DNA from: Escallonia rubra
Taxonomy: Eukaryota; Streptophyta; Magnoliopsida; Escalloniales; Escalloniaceae
Reading direction: 5' to 3'
Assembly (NCBI GenBank): GCA_033065855.1
Contig: JAVXUO010002909.1
Span: 124,001 to 188,000 of the forward strand
DNA: 64,000 bases
Below the pieces are notes generated by a model, which made no database searches, had not been told where the DNA came from, and saw nothing but the letters and a program-made list of their open reading frames with translations. Both the position numbers and the translations under genes were made by a program. Shown one piece after another: positions 33,211 to 44,138 of the stretch. The stretch's first letter is position 1; every line of letters starts with the position of its first letter.

Positions 33211-35234
33211 AACCCTCTTCTCCCGACTTATTTCTTACACTCTCATCAGTCTCCCTATCTCACCTAAATAATCTCCACAACAATACGAGCGAAAAAATTT
33301 TTACGCTAGAAGAAGATCGGTGGATTTCTTCGTCATTTTTTTCAAGTCAAAACAAGTAAGTATTTTGAATTTTCTTATAATTCAATGTTAATTTAAATTG
33401 TTGTTACGCTTAAATTGTTCTTACCATAGCCTAAATATCGTGTTTAGGGCGTCAAAATTGCGTTTTTTCAAATCGGGGTATTACATTCGAAAGATTCGAA
33501 AATAGCGATTTTTTAGGCCGTCAAATTTATGATTTTTCATGAATTTATAAAAAATAGCTAGAGCTAGATTTTGCCAAAGTGCAAAAAAGAGACCCTAGTT
33601 ATTTTTAAAATATCTGTATCAGGTAAAAATTTCAGATTTTTCCAAAGACTGGAAAGGGGTTAACTGATACGCGCAACCTTGTAACTTCGCAGTGTAATTT
33701 AAAATATCAAGCTAGCGCGATTTCGCGCGAAACTTTTTTGAGAACCCTAGGATGTTAGAAAGTTCCATTCCCCATGAATTCGGGCCATTCCGAAGCCGGT
33801 AGCAATTTTTTGCCGAACGGGCTTTTAAGCGCTCGATCCGGACACCGGTTCGGGATTTTTTGACGCAAAATCCCTAAAATGCTTTTTAGATCAAGGATGG
33901 ACTCAGAAACCTTAGAATAGCGTCTTAAAGCACTTTTGAGATTTTTCCCGATGCCAGGGGGCATTTTCGTAATTCGCCGCCCGATAGGGGTATTTTCGTA
34001 ATTTCACGCTGTCAACTTTTTTGAATGACTGCTCAGTCCGTAAATGTAAGCAAACCCTAGCCAAGGCGGGAAGTTCCATGTCTAACGAATTCGGGCCATT
34101 CCGAAGCCGGTAGCAATTTTTTGCTACCGGCTCTTTTAAGCGCTCGATCCGGACACCGGTTCGGGATTTTTTGACGCAAAATTTGTGATTTGGTTTTTAG
34201 ATCAAGGATGGACTCAGCAACCTTAGAATAGCGTCTTAAAGCACTTTTGAGATTTGTACTCAATGCCAGGGGCATTTTCGTAATTCGCCGCCCGACAGGG
34301 GTATTTTCGTAATTTTAGGCTGTCAACTTTTTCGAACGTCTTTCCAGTCCGTAAATGTAAGCAAACCCTAGCCAAGGCGGGAAGTTCCATTCCCCACGAA
34401 TTCGGGCCATTCCGAAGCCGGTAGCAATTTTTTGCCTATGAAACTTTTAAGCGCTCGATCCGGACACCGGTTCGGGATTTTTTGACGCAAAATCCCTAAA
34501 ATGCTTTTTAGATCAAGGATGGACTCAGCAACCTTAGAATAGCGTCTTAAAGCACTTTTGAGATTTGTACTCAATGCCAGGGGCATTTTCGTAATTCGCC
34601 GCCCGACAGGGGTATTTTCGTAATTTTTCCCCTTTCAACTTTTTCGAACGTCTTTCCAGTCCGTAAATGTAAGCAAACCCTAGCCAAGGCGGGAAGTTCC
34701 ATTCCCCACGAATTCGGGCCATTCCGAAGCCGGTTTTTATTTTTTGCCGAACGAAACTTTTAAGCGCTCGATCCGGACACCGGTTCGGGATTTTTTGACG
34801 CAAAATCCCTAAAATGCTTTTTAGATCAAGGATGGACCCAACAACCTTAGAATAGCGTCTTAAAGCACTTTTGAGATTTTTCCCGATGCCAGGGGCATTT
34901 TCGTAATTCGCCGCCCGACAGGGGTATTTTCGTAATTTCACGCTGTCAATTTTTTTGAATGACTGCTCAGTCCGTAAATGTAAGCAAACCCTAGCCAAGG
35001 CGGGAAGTTCCATTCCCCACGAATTCGGGCCATTCCGAAGCCGGTTTTTATTTAGGGTTAATTACTCACGGCACCCCTGAGGTTTACCCTAAATTACACT
35101 CGGACCCCACTATCTTTGAAAATTACACTCAGCCCCAAAAATTTAGATTTCTTTGACGGGGTTAACGGCTGGTCATAAAAAGACCTTTCTGCCCTCGTAT
35201 ATAACCACACAGTGTCTCTTGGGTTTTGCAGAAT

Positions 35235-35480
35235 CAGCTTCTTAAGGCACTTTTTCTTCCTCTTTGCAACCTCCAAACAAGTTTTTACAGACTCTGATGT
35301 ACTTAATTTTGAAGCCTCCATCTCTGCTCTAATCTCCGCATTCTCAGTCTCAAGCCCTCTCACAGCAGCATTTGCACGGTCCACTTGGCCGCTTGCCTTC
35401 CTCAGAGCATTCTCCATCTCTGAAAGCCTCTTCATCGTAGGGTCTTCAGGGGTCGGCTTCCCTTGCTTCAGTCGCTGGGT
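35235..35480 (-). pseudogene. Captured fragment of an RF298/MIP1-like E3 ligase gene
   Basis: In a different frame from the GATL piece, the minus strand reads KRLSEMENALRKASGQVDRA, then ETENAEIRAEMEASKLS and TCLEVAKRKKKCLKKL. This is the coiled-coil region of plant RF298/MIP1-type RING proteins as I know them. The RING end is absent. It abuts the GATL piece directly, so any transcript from the GATL promoter would run through both but stop translation before this part. Confidence 0.75.
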
Positions 35481-35902
35481 ATGTAGATCTTGAAGCTGAG
35501 CGAGGGGAAGGTGGATCGGACGAGTTGGGTCAGGACTCGGGGACTGACCGGGTCGAATTCGGCGGCGATTAGGTGGAAGAAGAGATTCTCCGGGCAGGAC
35601 GTGTGGCGGAGGACCGAGTGCACCGCCGCCATCGACCCGCGGAGGTACTCCGAGTCGAGGGTCATCGCCACGTGGACCAGCGACGCGTCGCACGACGTCG
35701 TGCCGACACCCTTGCCAGAGCCACCGTTGACAACCGGACAGTCAACTCCGTTACGGTACTCCGGCGCCTCGGCGAACCCGAAGGACCCATCGGAGCCCAG
35801 TTCCGTTCTCGCCGGGAAGGAACGAATCCCGAGGCAAATCAACGGCGCAGAGAGGGTTATCAGGAGAAAAGCGACGGCGGCGATTGAACCTGGAAGAACC
35901 AT
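35468..35902 (-). pseudogene. Captured 5' part of a galacturonosyltransferase-like (GATL) gene
   Basis: From the ATG at 35902 the frame reads 144 codons. It has a hydrophobic N-terminal anchor (VAFLLITLSAPLICLGI) followed by GATL landmarks: EAPEYRNG, DCPVV, MTLDSEYLRGS, AVHSVLRH, LIAAEFDP and LVRSTFPSL. GATL proteins are Golgi GT8-family enzymes of cell-wall and xylan synthesis. The homology stops at FKIYI, and the frame ends four codons later, so the catalytic DXD part is absent. A TATA-like CTTTATAAAT lies about 60 bp upstream (35961-35970), so the capture included promoter and leader. Confidence 0.85.
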
Positions 35903-36869
35903 AATGGGTTCTTCTGGAGAGGAGAAAAAGCAACTAGTCAAAGGGGCTTGTTTGCCCCGAATTTATAAAGCGGCAGTGATTGCATTGTCGAGCAAGGAAG
36001 GAAGAAAACGACAGTTCGGGAAGATCAAAAAGGAAAAATGGTCAAAACCCACGCACAGGCATTAACAAGGGTGATTTATACGTGTAAGGAAAGATTCATG
36101 GAGGTGCATAAATGTCAAGAATAAAGAGCTGGGATTGCAAAACGCCCAAGAATAAAGAATGAAGAAGAAGAAGAAGAAGAAGAAAAACCCTAAGGGGCAA
36201 GAGGGGTTTTATTCAAGAAAGGGAGGGCATTTTGGGGATGAAAAATCCAAAAAGTGAAGTGTCAGAGCATCTTTCGACGGAGTTAGGGTCTCCGTCAATT
36301 TTGTGGGGCTCTGTGAAATGCGGGTACAAACCTCAGGGGAGAGGAGTGTAATTTTCAAAAGGTATGGGGGTCCGTGTGTAATTTAGGGTAAACCTCAGGG
36401 GTGCCGTGAGTAATTAACCCTTTAATTTTTTGCCGAACGAAACTTTTAAGCGCTCGATCCGGACACCGGTTCGGGATTTTTTGACGCAAAATCCCTAAAA
36501 TGCTTTTTAGATCAAGGATGGACTCAGCAACCTTAGAATAGCGTCTTAAAGCACTTTTGAGATTTTTCCCGATGCCAGGGGCATTTTCGTAATTCGCCGC
36601 CCGACAGGGGTATTTTCGTAATTTCACGCTGTCAACTTTTTTGAATGACTGCTCAGTCCGTAAATGTAAGCAAACCCTAGCCAAGGCGGCTAGGGTTACT
36701 AAGCGTTCCGAGTCGTGGGAAGTGAGGAATGGTTTTCATACATTAAAGTAATGATTTAATGACTACTGTTATTGCGTTGGTAAGCTAGGTTAACGATTCA
36801 GTTACAGTTTTGGAATGTAAATATTATGGACGCTAAGTTAATTTACGATTATATTTTGTTTTTACAGAT

Positions 36870-39809
36870 ATGAATTTCAACCCTGGACCTAATGATACAT
36901 CAATCCTATACGATGACGATGACCACGTCGCGAGGCACGTATTTAACGGTGTCGATAGGGGTGTTTTGGAAACATGTCAAAGCACAAGTGGCCATTCCGA
37001 GTGGGTACTGAACGATGAACAAATAGAACTACTACACAATCAAAATTTGACGGTGTTCACCGATTGCGGGATTTGGTCTCGGCACGACGATTGCCTTATA
37101 TCCGCTCTAGTTGAACGATGGAGGGGCGAGACGAACTCATTTCACTTCCGGTTTGGTGAAATGACTATTACATTAGAGGACGTCGGATTTATACTTGGAA
37201 TCCCATGTCACGGTAGACCGATTACTTCGAATAAAACGTCTGCTTCCATCGCAAAGATGGCTAGGCAGTATTTTCCGGGAATTCCGAGGGAAGCTCTTTC
37301 AACCAACGGCATAAAACTTAAATGGCTGAGAGAGCAGTACGGCGAGCTACCGGATGAATACACTCCTCATGATTTTTCGGTGTATACGAAGGCATTCCTT
37401 TTGTATATGATTGGATCTATATTACTTCCGACGCAAAAGAAAAACACGGTGCATCCGAAGTATATGGTGTTCTTGGAGGATCTTGAGGAGGTATACTCCT
37501 ATTCGTGGGGTTCAGCTGTCCTTGCGCACCTATATCGAGCATTGCACAAAGCTACGAGAAAGGGTGCCAAGTCTATTTCCGCCTGCATCACTCTGTTACA
37601 GGTTTGAGCATTAATATTCTTCGTTGACGTGCCAATATATTCGTGATTAATAACTAATTCCATATTATGTTTGCATTCACAGGTTTGGTCTTACGAGAGG
37701 CTACCCACGGGTCGTCCACAGCCCGTAGCTGATTCAGATGAGACGTGGCCTAGGGTGTGGGCTTGGGGGCCTAGGCCCAGACGGACTAAACGGGTAGACC
37801 CTCACCACAATCTAATGTTCTATCGGGGGGAACTAGATATGATGGATGCATCCCTGGTGACGTGGCAGCCATATGGGAAGGTGATGCATCGGTTGGATGA
37901 GACGTGTTGGCAACTGCCGGTGTCGTACGTGCTGGCAGGTTTGGTTCGAGTGCCACTTATTCATTTCGAAGTATGTGAGTTTCAGATGCCCGATCGAGCT
38001 ATGAAGCAAGCTGGCTGTCCACAAGGGATTCCAAAACTCGCTGTAGACATGCGGCCATACAGGGGTGGTCGAGGGCCGAACTTCGAGGTGGCTAATGCCT
38101 TGATTTTGTTGGGTGACGAGGTGGATCAGTGGAATACCTGGCAGGAAACGTATGATAGCCTTGTATCGCTCAAGGACGACGGCACCAGTACTGAGGAATA
38201 CTTACAGTGGTTTCTCAGGGTGACGCGCACGAGGGTGAATCGCCCTTCCGAAGTGAGGACGTCATCGTACGCGCCACGTGAGGTCTATGACCAGTTCTGG
38301 GCATTGAGCATTGTAAGTCAGCTTGAGTGTCGTTTCAATATTGATTTGCGCACCTTCTCGACCATGCCTGAAATGATGACGGTGATTTTTCTATGCATGT
38401 TTGTAGGTTGACAAGGGCACTGAGATGTTCAAGCAGCTCGAGCGGTTTGACTGGTATGTCGCGCATGCGCCTGACAGTTTCAAGAGCTCCGTTGAGTCGT
38501 ACAAGACTGATCTTCACAACTTTGGTGTTGCGTACCGGGGTTACCAAGGGGAACCGTCTACTCGCTTGCCTCCTGACCCGTTCGGCTCTCAGCCCCAGCC
38601 CCAGAGTCAGGTGTGGGAGCCGTCTAGTGGCTTGCCTCCTGACGCGTACATCCCACAGCCCGAGAGTCAGGTGTGGGAGCCGTCTAGTGGCTTGCCTCCT
38701 GACGCGTACGGGTTTCAGCCCCAGAGTCAGGTGTGGGAGCCGTCTAGTGGCTTGCCGCCTGACACGTACGACTTTGTGCCCCAGAGTGAATTCTGGGAGC
38801 CGACTAGTCGCTTGCCTCCTGACACGTACGGCTCTCAGCGCCAGAGTCAGGTGACCCAAGTAGGAATCCAGGCCTCGCGCCCAAGCAACCGGTCATATAA
38901 AGGACAAGCGACAAAGCCATTGAGGCGATGGAAGCGGGATTGGATCGACCGGCACTACTTCGGGCCTGAGCCTGTCGATTCAATAGACTTTCCTCTTCGA
39001 ACATTGCTACGTCACACGGATGTGAGAATGTTGGCACCGGAGACAGATATTTCAAATTTTGTCATGAACGCTTACATAGATCTGCTCCGGATTAGAGAGC
39101 TACGTTATAACAAGTGCGAACATTTGAAGCTTAACATGTATCCCACTTATCTTGTCCCATTAATGGTGACCAGCATGAGGGAGTTCACAGAATCGAGGAG
39201 GCGAGGGGCAGGCATGGGTAAGTGGAAACCATCTGGAAACTTGTTAGCCCTGTTGACCGCAGACTATCAATGTCACGCTGCTCATGCGAACCTTGTCATG
39301 ATACCTTGCCATCATGAACACCACTGGTTCCTATTAGTTCTCTATCCAGCGAACAGAGCGGTCAAAATATACGATAGCCTACGGGAGGACTCTCCCTTTC
39401 GGTCGCTGGCACAGATATACAGCGAGTACATCACTGCAGTGGTTAGTTTTTATCGGTTGACCTTGGCTCATAGTATATTCTTATTGTAACATATATTGAT
39501 GACCTTTTTTATTGTTGGATGCAGACTACTATCTTCTCGCTAGCGTGCCGAGATTATTCGGGGGAATCCATCACCAGGAATTCGACGGTAGATCCTTGGA
39601 CGGTCGAGACGATACAGGACCGACCAAAGCAATATAACAGTCACGATTGCGGGATTTACGTCCTCAAGTACATGGACTACATTGCTCGGTCGGAGGTGCT
39701 CGAATATAAATGGTGGACTAGGAAGGCTGCCTTGACGTTTAGGTATAGGATAGCCTGGGAGCTGAAAAAGAATGAAGCTAGACGCCTTCATTACCATTAT
39801 CCTAACTAG
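36870..39809 (+). CDS. Plant mobile domain-Ulp1 (C48) protease fusion of the giant MULE
   Basis: Four exons join in phase 0: 36870-37601, 37683-38312, 38407-39441 and 39525-39809, giving 893 residues. Exons 1 and 2 encode a plant mobile domain (PMD; FGEMTITLEDVGFILGIP, then the VWSYERLP and DPHHNLMFYRGELD blocks), related to MAIN/MAIL1. Exon 3 has about five degenerate 20-residue Pro/Gln repeats (VWEPSSGLPPDAY). The end is a Ulp1/SENP-type Cys protease: His in HHEHHWFLLVLYP, Asp in KIYDSL, and Cys in NSHDCGIYVLKY, so the triad is complete. Such proteins are known from MULE-borne PMD genes. The role is not established; deSUMOylation near the element is an inference. The ATG follows an acceptor (TTTTTACAG). 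Confidence 0.85.
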
Positions 39810-41165
39810 AGCGGCTAAGGTGCAATGAGCAAAGAACCCCTGAAAAAAATGTACATAATTTTTTTATTGTTGCTATGAATTTGGCGATACAGTGTGCACG
39901 AATAGTAATACATTATAGAATTTTCCAAAAACTTATTTGTCTCAATTTTCGCCAAAATTCATATATATGGCCTACTAGCGTCCCTGAGGTGCAATGAGCA
40001 AAAAAGAAATGACAAAAAAAATTACGAGATTTTTCGGAAGCTATGAATTGGGCGATAAATTGTGGGCGAATAGGCCTTTCATAGGAAAACTCAAAAAATA
40101 ATGTGTCTCGTATTATGCCGAAATTCTTACGAATGGGCTAACTAGCGTGCCTAAGGTGCATGAACAAAAAAAAGTGACAAAAAAAATTACAAGATTTTTT
40201 GGAAGCTATGAATGGGGCCCTAAAGTGTGCCCGAATAGGCATTTCATAGGAAAACCCAAAAAATAACGTGTCTCCATATTCGCCGAAATTCTTACGAATG
40301 GGCTAACAAGCGTGCCTAAGGTGCAATGAGCGAAAAAAAAGTGACAAAAAAAATTACAAGATTTTTTGGAAGCTATGAATGGGGCCCTAAAGTGTGCCCG
40401 AATAGGCCTTTCATAGGAAAACTCAAAAAATAATGTGTCTCGTATTATGCCGAAATTCTTACGAATGGGCTAACTAGCGTGCCTAAGGTGCATGAACAAA
40501 AAAAAAGTGACAAAAAAAATTACAAGATTTTTTGGAAGCTATGAATGGGGCCCTAAAGTGTGCCCGAATGGTCATTTCATAGGAAAACCCAAAAAATAAC
40601 GTGTCTCCATATTCGCCGAAATTCTTACGAATGGGCTAACAAGCGTGCCTAAGGTGCAATGAGCGAAAAAAAAGTGACAAAAAAAATTACAAGATTTTTT
40701 GGAAGCTATGAATGGGGCCCTAAAGTGTGCCCGAATAGGCATTTCATAGGAAAACCCAAAAAATAACGTGTCTCCATATTCGCCGAAATTCTTACGAATG
40801 GGCTAACTAGCGTGCCTAAGGTGCAATGAGCGAAAAAAAAGTGACAAAAAAAATTACAAGATTTTTTGGAAGCTATGAATGGGGCCCCTAAAGTGTGCCC
40901 GAATAGGCATTTCATAGGAAAACCCAAAAAATAACGTGTCTCCATATTCGCCGAAATTCTTACGAATGGGCTAACTAGCGTGCCTAAGGTGCAATGAGCG
41001 AAAAAAAAGTGACAAAAAAAATTACAAGATTTTTTGGAAGCTATGAATGGGGCCCTAAAGTGTGCCCGAATAGGCCTTTCATAGGAAAACCCAAAAAATA
41101 ACGTGTCTCCATATTCGCCGAAATTCTTACGAATGGGCTAACAAGCGTGCCTAAGGTGCAATGAA
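39810..41165. repeat. Tandem array of about eight 167-bp units between convergent genes
   Basis: GCGTGCCTAAGGTGCA recurs at 40145, 40310, 40477, 40643, 40810, 40978 and 41145, with diverged copies at 39978 and about 39815. The period is 164-168. Units contain GGGGCCCTAAAGTGTGCCCG and AAAAAATTACAAGATTTTTT. The array fills the gap between the 3' ends of the two MULE genes, so both transcripts would end in or before it. Confidence 0.9.
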
Positions 41166-41323
41166 TAAAACAATTTACAAGATTGTTCGGAAGTATTGAC
41201 GGCGCGAATAGGCCCTTCCCAAAATATCAATAATCCACAAAACCAAATCACAATTAAAGATTCAACAAACCAAATCACAAATTTATGCTCATTATAAAAG
41301 TTATTCGTTATACAACTGAAACA

Positions 41324-43630
41324 TTAACCCCAAAAGTCTTCATCATCATCGTCCTCCTCGACCATACTGCCAGGTTCGAGACCTAACACTTTATAATGGT
41401 TTCTCTTGTCATGATCAGTCATCTTATTACACAACGCACACTTTCGCAATTTTTTTTGACCCGTTGGTTTTTCAATCGGATTCTTCATGCGTATTTCTCG
41501 TTTTCGCCCTTTTGTTTGTGCAATAATTGGATCAAAAATGTCGTCCTCCTCACCTTGCATGCTAGTGCCGTCAATGACTGGCTGTTTGCCTCGATTGAAT
41601 CTACCGGCTGGAGTCGTCCGAGTAGTCGGAGTGTCCTGTATTTCTGGATCAGCCATCCTAAACTCCACATGCTTAGCCTTATCCCGTGCGGCTGCTTCAA
41701 CCTGATACCTGTACCCATCAAATGTTGACGCTGCATCCATTGATAAACCGTGCATGATGTTACAAAGGTGATTATATCGCAGCGCCTCAGATTGCTCGAA
41801 ATCAACTGAAACATTGGGCACGTAAGGAATGTGACCGTGGACTCTATTGGCTTCCTTCGTCCACCGGGCCAAGATATACTGTAGAGGGATTTCACGAGCA
41901 TTCTTGGAGCTCAAAACCCTCAACACGTGTCGACAAAGTATACCTTTATGCTCAAATAATTGACAGTTGCAATTTACCAACCCGGTGTCCATACATTTAG
42001 CCACGGTAAAATGTCTTCTGTTCCTCGGAGCCGACGAAGAGCACGGATTCGGGAAATTCGTCACATTTGTCAAAGCATAAACCTTGACCTCCCTGGTGGA
42101 ATACTCGTGCAACTTTGCCATGCCATATTGATTCGACTTTAGTAGTTCATTCTGAAACTGTCTAAACATTTCCTTGGTATAGACTTGAGCCGCATGAACC
42201 TCCAAAGGTGAAAAGAGTAGTATGGCTCTTTCCCTGTAAACTGTAGCCGCGTCGGCTTCTCTCTCACGGTACAATTGCCTATCAACGGCTTTCTGCATCT
42301 CTAGTACGAACTCCACTATACTTGAAGACTGGCTTACGTACCCATCAAAGAATGAATTCATAGCTTCGCTTCTCGAGGTCGTTGTCATTCCGGCTGCAAA
42401 AAACTTCTTGGTGTAGGCACCGACCCACTGTGTCTTCATCGCATACAAAGATTGTAACCAGACATGATTGTGCAAACCGTAGTCATCCATTAACGTGGCC
42501 CACCTCTCCTCGAACACGTCTACCGTCAACGATTTCTTCACACATGTATTAAAGTCAGTCTTGAATTCCGGATGGGTTGCATATAGATTGTGAAGCCGTT
42601 CGGGGTATTTGTTGCTTATGTGCCACGTGCACAGTCCATGGTGAGTATCTGGAAGGACCTTAGCGATTGCATTTCTCATTGCCAGATCTTGGTCGGTGAT
42701 GATGGTCTTTGGAGGAATATGATACATTGCTTGAAGCCACGTTTCAAATAACCACGTAAATGACTCCTCCGTCTCATCCCTAAGCAGGGCAAAGCCAAAC
42801 GAGATTGACTGATAGTGGTGGTTCACCCCGGTGAACGGAGCAAAAGGCATAGAGTACTTATTGGTGCGGTATGTGGTGTCAAACGTCACAACATCCCCAA
42901 AATTTTGGTAAGCAGCTCTACAACGGGGGTCCGCCCAAAATATAGTACTAATGCGGTTCTCATCATCCAGTTGGAGACTGTAGAAAAATCCAGAATTCTC
43001 ACTCTGAAGGCACCTGAAGAGATCAAGTGTAGCTTGAGAATCACTCCTACCGGAAGACTCTCTCTTCTGAGCACGGAGTTCATTTCGAAGGTCTACTTCG
43101 TTGAAACTCAACCTGTCAATCCCCCCAGCCTGGCTTGAGAAAACCCCCATCATCTTAGAAGGTTGAATTTTAGCCCCGGCCATTGTAAAAATCAGCTGTC
43201 TGTGTGCCGCGCTAATTTCTCGGTGTTGATGAATTTGACCAATCTTACTAGGGGTCATCAACTGATGATTATGGTTCAAATCCACTGTCGTCACAACCCA
43301 ATGGTTTTCATTTTTCCGGTGTACTGCATACACATGGGCCTTGCAGCCGGTACCCGGAAATGTGTCGCGGTTTCTTTGTCTTGTTGTCCCTTCGTCACTG
43401 ATCGGAACGACCGGGGGTACATGCCGTGCCCCTCTATGACACTCAAATAGTCTTGCACAGATTTGATCTGTACTCACCCGTTTTCTACTCGTCTTAGTTC
43501 GAATACCGAAACCCATCGTTTTCGAATATGCTCTGTAGTATGCTTGGACTTCGTCCAGTGTTTGAAAAATTTGACCCGGGTAAGGTGGATCAGAACCTTC
43601 ACAAAAATTGCTTCCTCCAGTTGGATCCAT
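41324..43630 (-). CDS. FAR1/FHY3-type MULE transposase of the giant MULE
   Basis: This single open frame of 768 residues is intact. The N-terminus has the FAR1 zinc-binding DNA domain (QIFQTLDEVQAYYRAYSK; Cys58, Cys64 and Cys96, then DLNHNHQLMTPSK with paired His). The MULE catalytic core follows: Asp251 in VVTFDTTYRTNKYSMPF, Asp313/315 in IITDQDLAMR and Glu422 in TSRSEAMNSFFDGY, with CTWHISNKYPERLHNLY between. A SWIM zinc finger has Cys554, Cys556, Cys566 and His568. A CX2C...HX4H-like end (CALCNKMTDHDKRNH) and an acidic tail close it. It would bind and cut the element's ends. The start is the ATG just after a leader acceptor; the frame extends no further in a recognisable way. Confidence 0.9.
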   Translation of the reverse strand: MDPTGGSNFCEGSDPPYPGQIFQTLDEVQAYYRAYSKTMGFGIRTKTSRKRVSTDQICARLFECHRGARHVPPVVPISDEGTTRQRNRDTFPGTGCKAHVYAVHRKNENHWVVTTVDLNHNHQLMTPSKIGQIHQHREISAAHRQLIFTMAGAKIQPSKMMGVFSSQAGGIDRLSFNEVDLRNELRAQKRESSGRSDSQATLDLFRCLQSENSGFFYSLQLDDENRISTIFWADPRCRAAYQNFGDVVTFDTTYRTNKYSMPFAPFTGVNHHYQSISFGFALLRDETEESFTWLFETWLQAMYHIPPKTIITDQDLAMRNAIAKVLPDTHHGLCTWHISNKYPERLHNLYATHPEFKTDFNTCVKKSLTVDVFEERWATLMDDYGLHNHVWLQSLYAMKTQWVGAYTKKFFAAGMTTTSRSEAMNSFFDGYVSQSSSIVEFVLEMQKAVDRQLYREREADAATVYRERAILLFSPLEVHAAQVYTKEMFRQFQNELLKSNQYGMAKLHEYSTREVKVYALTNVTNFPNPCSSSAPRNRRHFTVAKCMDTGLVNCNCQLFEHKGILCRHVLRVLSSKNAREIPLQYILARWTKEANRVHGHIPYVPNVSVDFEQSEALRYNHLCNIMHGLSMDAASTFDGYRYQVEAAARDKAKHVEFRMADPEIQDTPTTRTTPAGRFNRGKQPVIDGTSMQGEEDDIFDPIIAQTKGRKREIRMKNPIEKPTGQKKLRKCALCNKMTDHDKRNHYKVLGLEPGSMVEEDDDDEDFWG

Positions 43631-44138
43631 ATTTATACTGAAATCTATAAAATAAAAATTATATCATTCTCAACAAGTCAAATAATTAAGTAAAAGAAGA
43701 ATAAAAATTATTTCAACGTAATTCAGTTACAGATTTGTATAATGTAAAATTACCAAAATAGCCCCCGATGAGAGGCAAATTACCGAAATGCCCCCGGGGG
43801 TTCATTATCACCCTGACGCCCCAAATCAGCTTCAAAACAACCTTTCAGGTGCTTTGCTTACATTTATGGACTAAGCAGTCATTTGAAAAACTGAAAGGGG
43901 CAAAATAACGAAAATACCCATCTCGGGATGCGAATTACCAAAATGCCCCCTGGCATCAGAAAAACTGAATAGTTTTTTCAAACGACTTTTAAACACACAT
44001 CTCATCACAACTTTAAAATAACTTTTCGGGTGTCTCACACCCTTTCCTGAACTAAAAGTCATTCGGAAAATTTGTATAATGTAAAATAAGGAAAATAGCC
44101 CCCGATGAGCGGCAAATTACCGAAATGGCCCAGGGTTC
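43631..44138. other. Transposase 5' leader region and diverged TIR units
   Basis: An acceptor TTTATAG/ATTTCAG (minus strand) lies at about 43641-43648. Further out, 43750-44130 repeats weak versions of the 311-bp unit words (AATTACCGAAATGCCCCC, TTTATGGACTGAGCAGTC), so the array once extended inward. No gene. Confidence 0.5.

Larger units (their letters stand above)
35054..36421. mobile_element. Chimeric Pack-MULE nested in the left TIR
   Basis: The ends are AGGGTTAATTACTCACGGCA and its inverse ...GTGAGTAATTAACCCT, followed inward by about 50 bp of further inverted match (GAGGTTTACCCTAAATTACAC). It splits the word GCCGGTTTTTATTTTTTGCCG of the host TIR. The interior holds two captured pieces in the same orientation on the minus strand: GATL (35483-35902) and an RF298-like piece (35235-35480), plus upstream sequence with a TATA box. 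It belongs to the same TIR family as the element at 23124-24554. Confidence 0.88.
33762..36688. repeat. Five 311-bp tandem units in left TIR
   Basis: GAAGTTCCAT recurs at about 33762, 34072, 34383, 34696 and 35008, giving a period of 310-313. Each unit has CGATCCGGACACCGGTTCGG, then GATCAAGGATGGACTCAG, and two copies of a TTTTCGTAATT word next to GGGGCA/GGGGTA. Most also carry CAAACCCTAG, a telo-box-like word. Short 69-72-codon frames in each unit are by-products. The fifth unit is interrupted by the Pack-MULE. Confidence 0.88.
32333..36689 (+). repeat. Left long TIR of the giant MULE (with nested insertion)
   Basis: In order: the end motif, an A run, a 127-bp hairpin, a C/T-rich tract (about 32697-33180), a TATA box, a leader with a GTAAG-type donor near 33355, a short unique part, then five 311-bp tandem units. 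The unit nearest the middle is split by the Pack-MULE at 35054-36421. Without that insert the TIR is about 2.99 kb. Confidence 0.88.

Noticed and set aside
33755..35013. Repeated 69-72-codon frames (LKSALRRYSKV...)
   Set aside because: Appear once per 311-bp unit in both TIRs, with no start or splice logic and no known family. Better explained by the repeat.
33720..36690. CAAACCCTAG words as interstitial telomere repeats
   Set aside because: Single words once per 311-bp unit, not a (CCCTAAA)n array.
38335..38859. 174-codon minus frame with RRQATRRLPHL repeats
   Set aside because: Antisense shadow of the Pro/Gln repeat in the PMD-Ulp1 exon.
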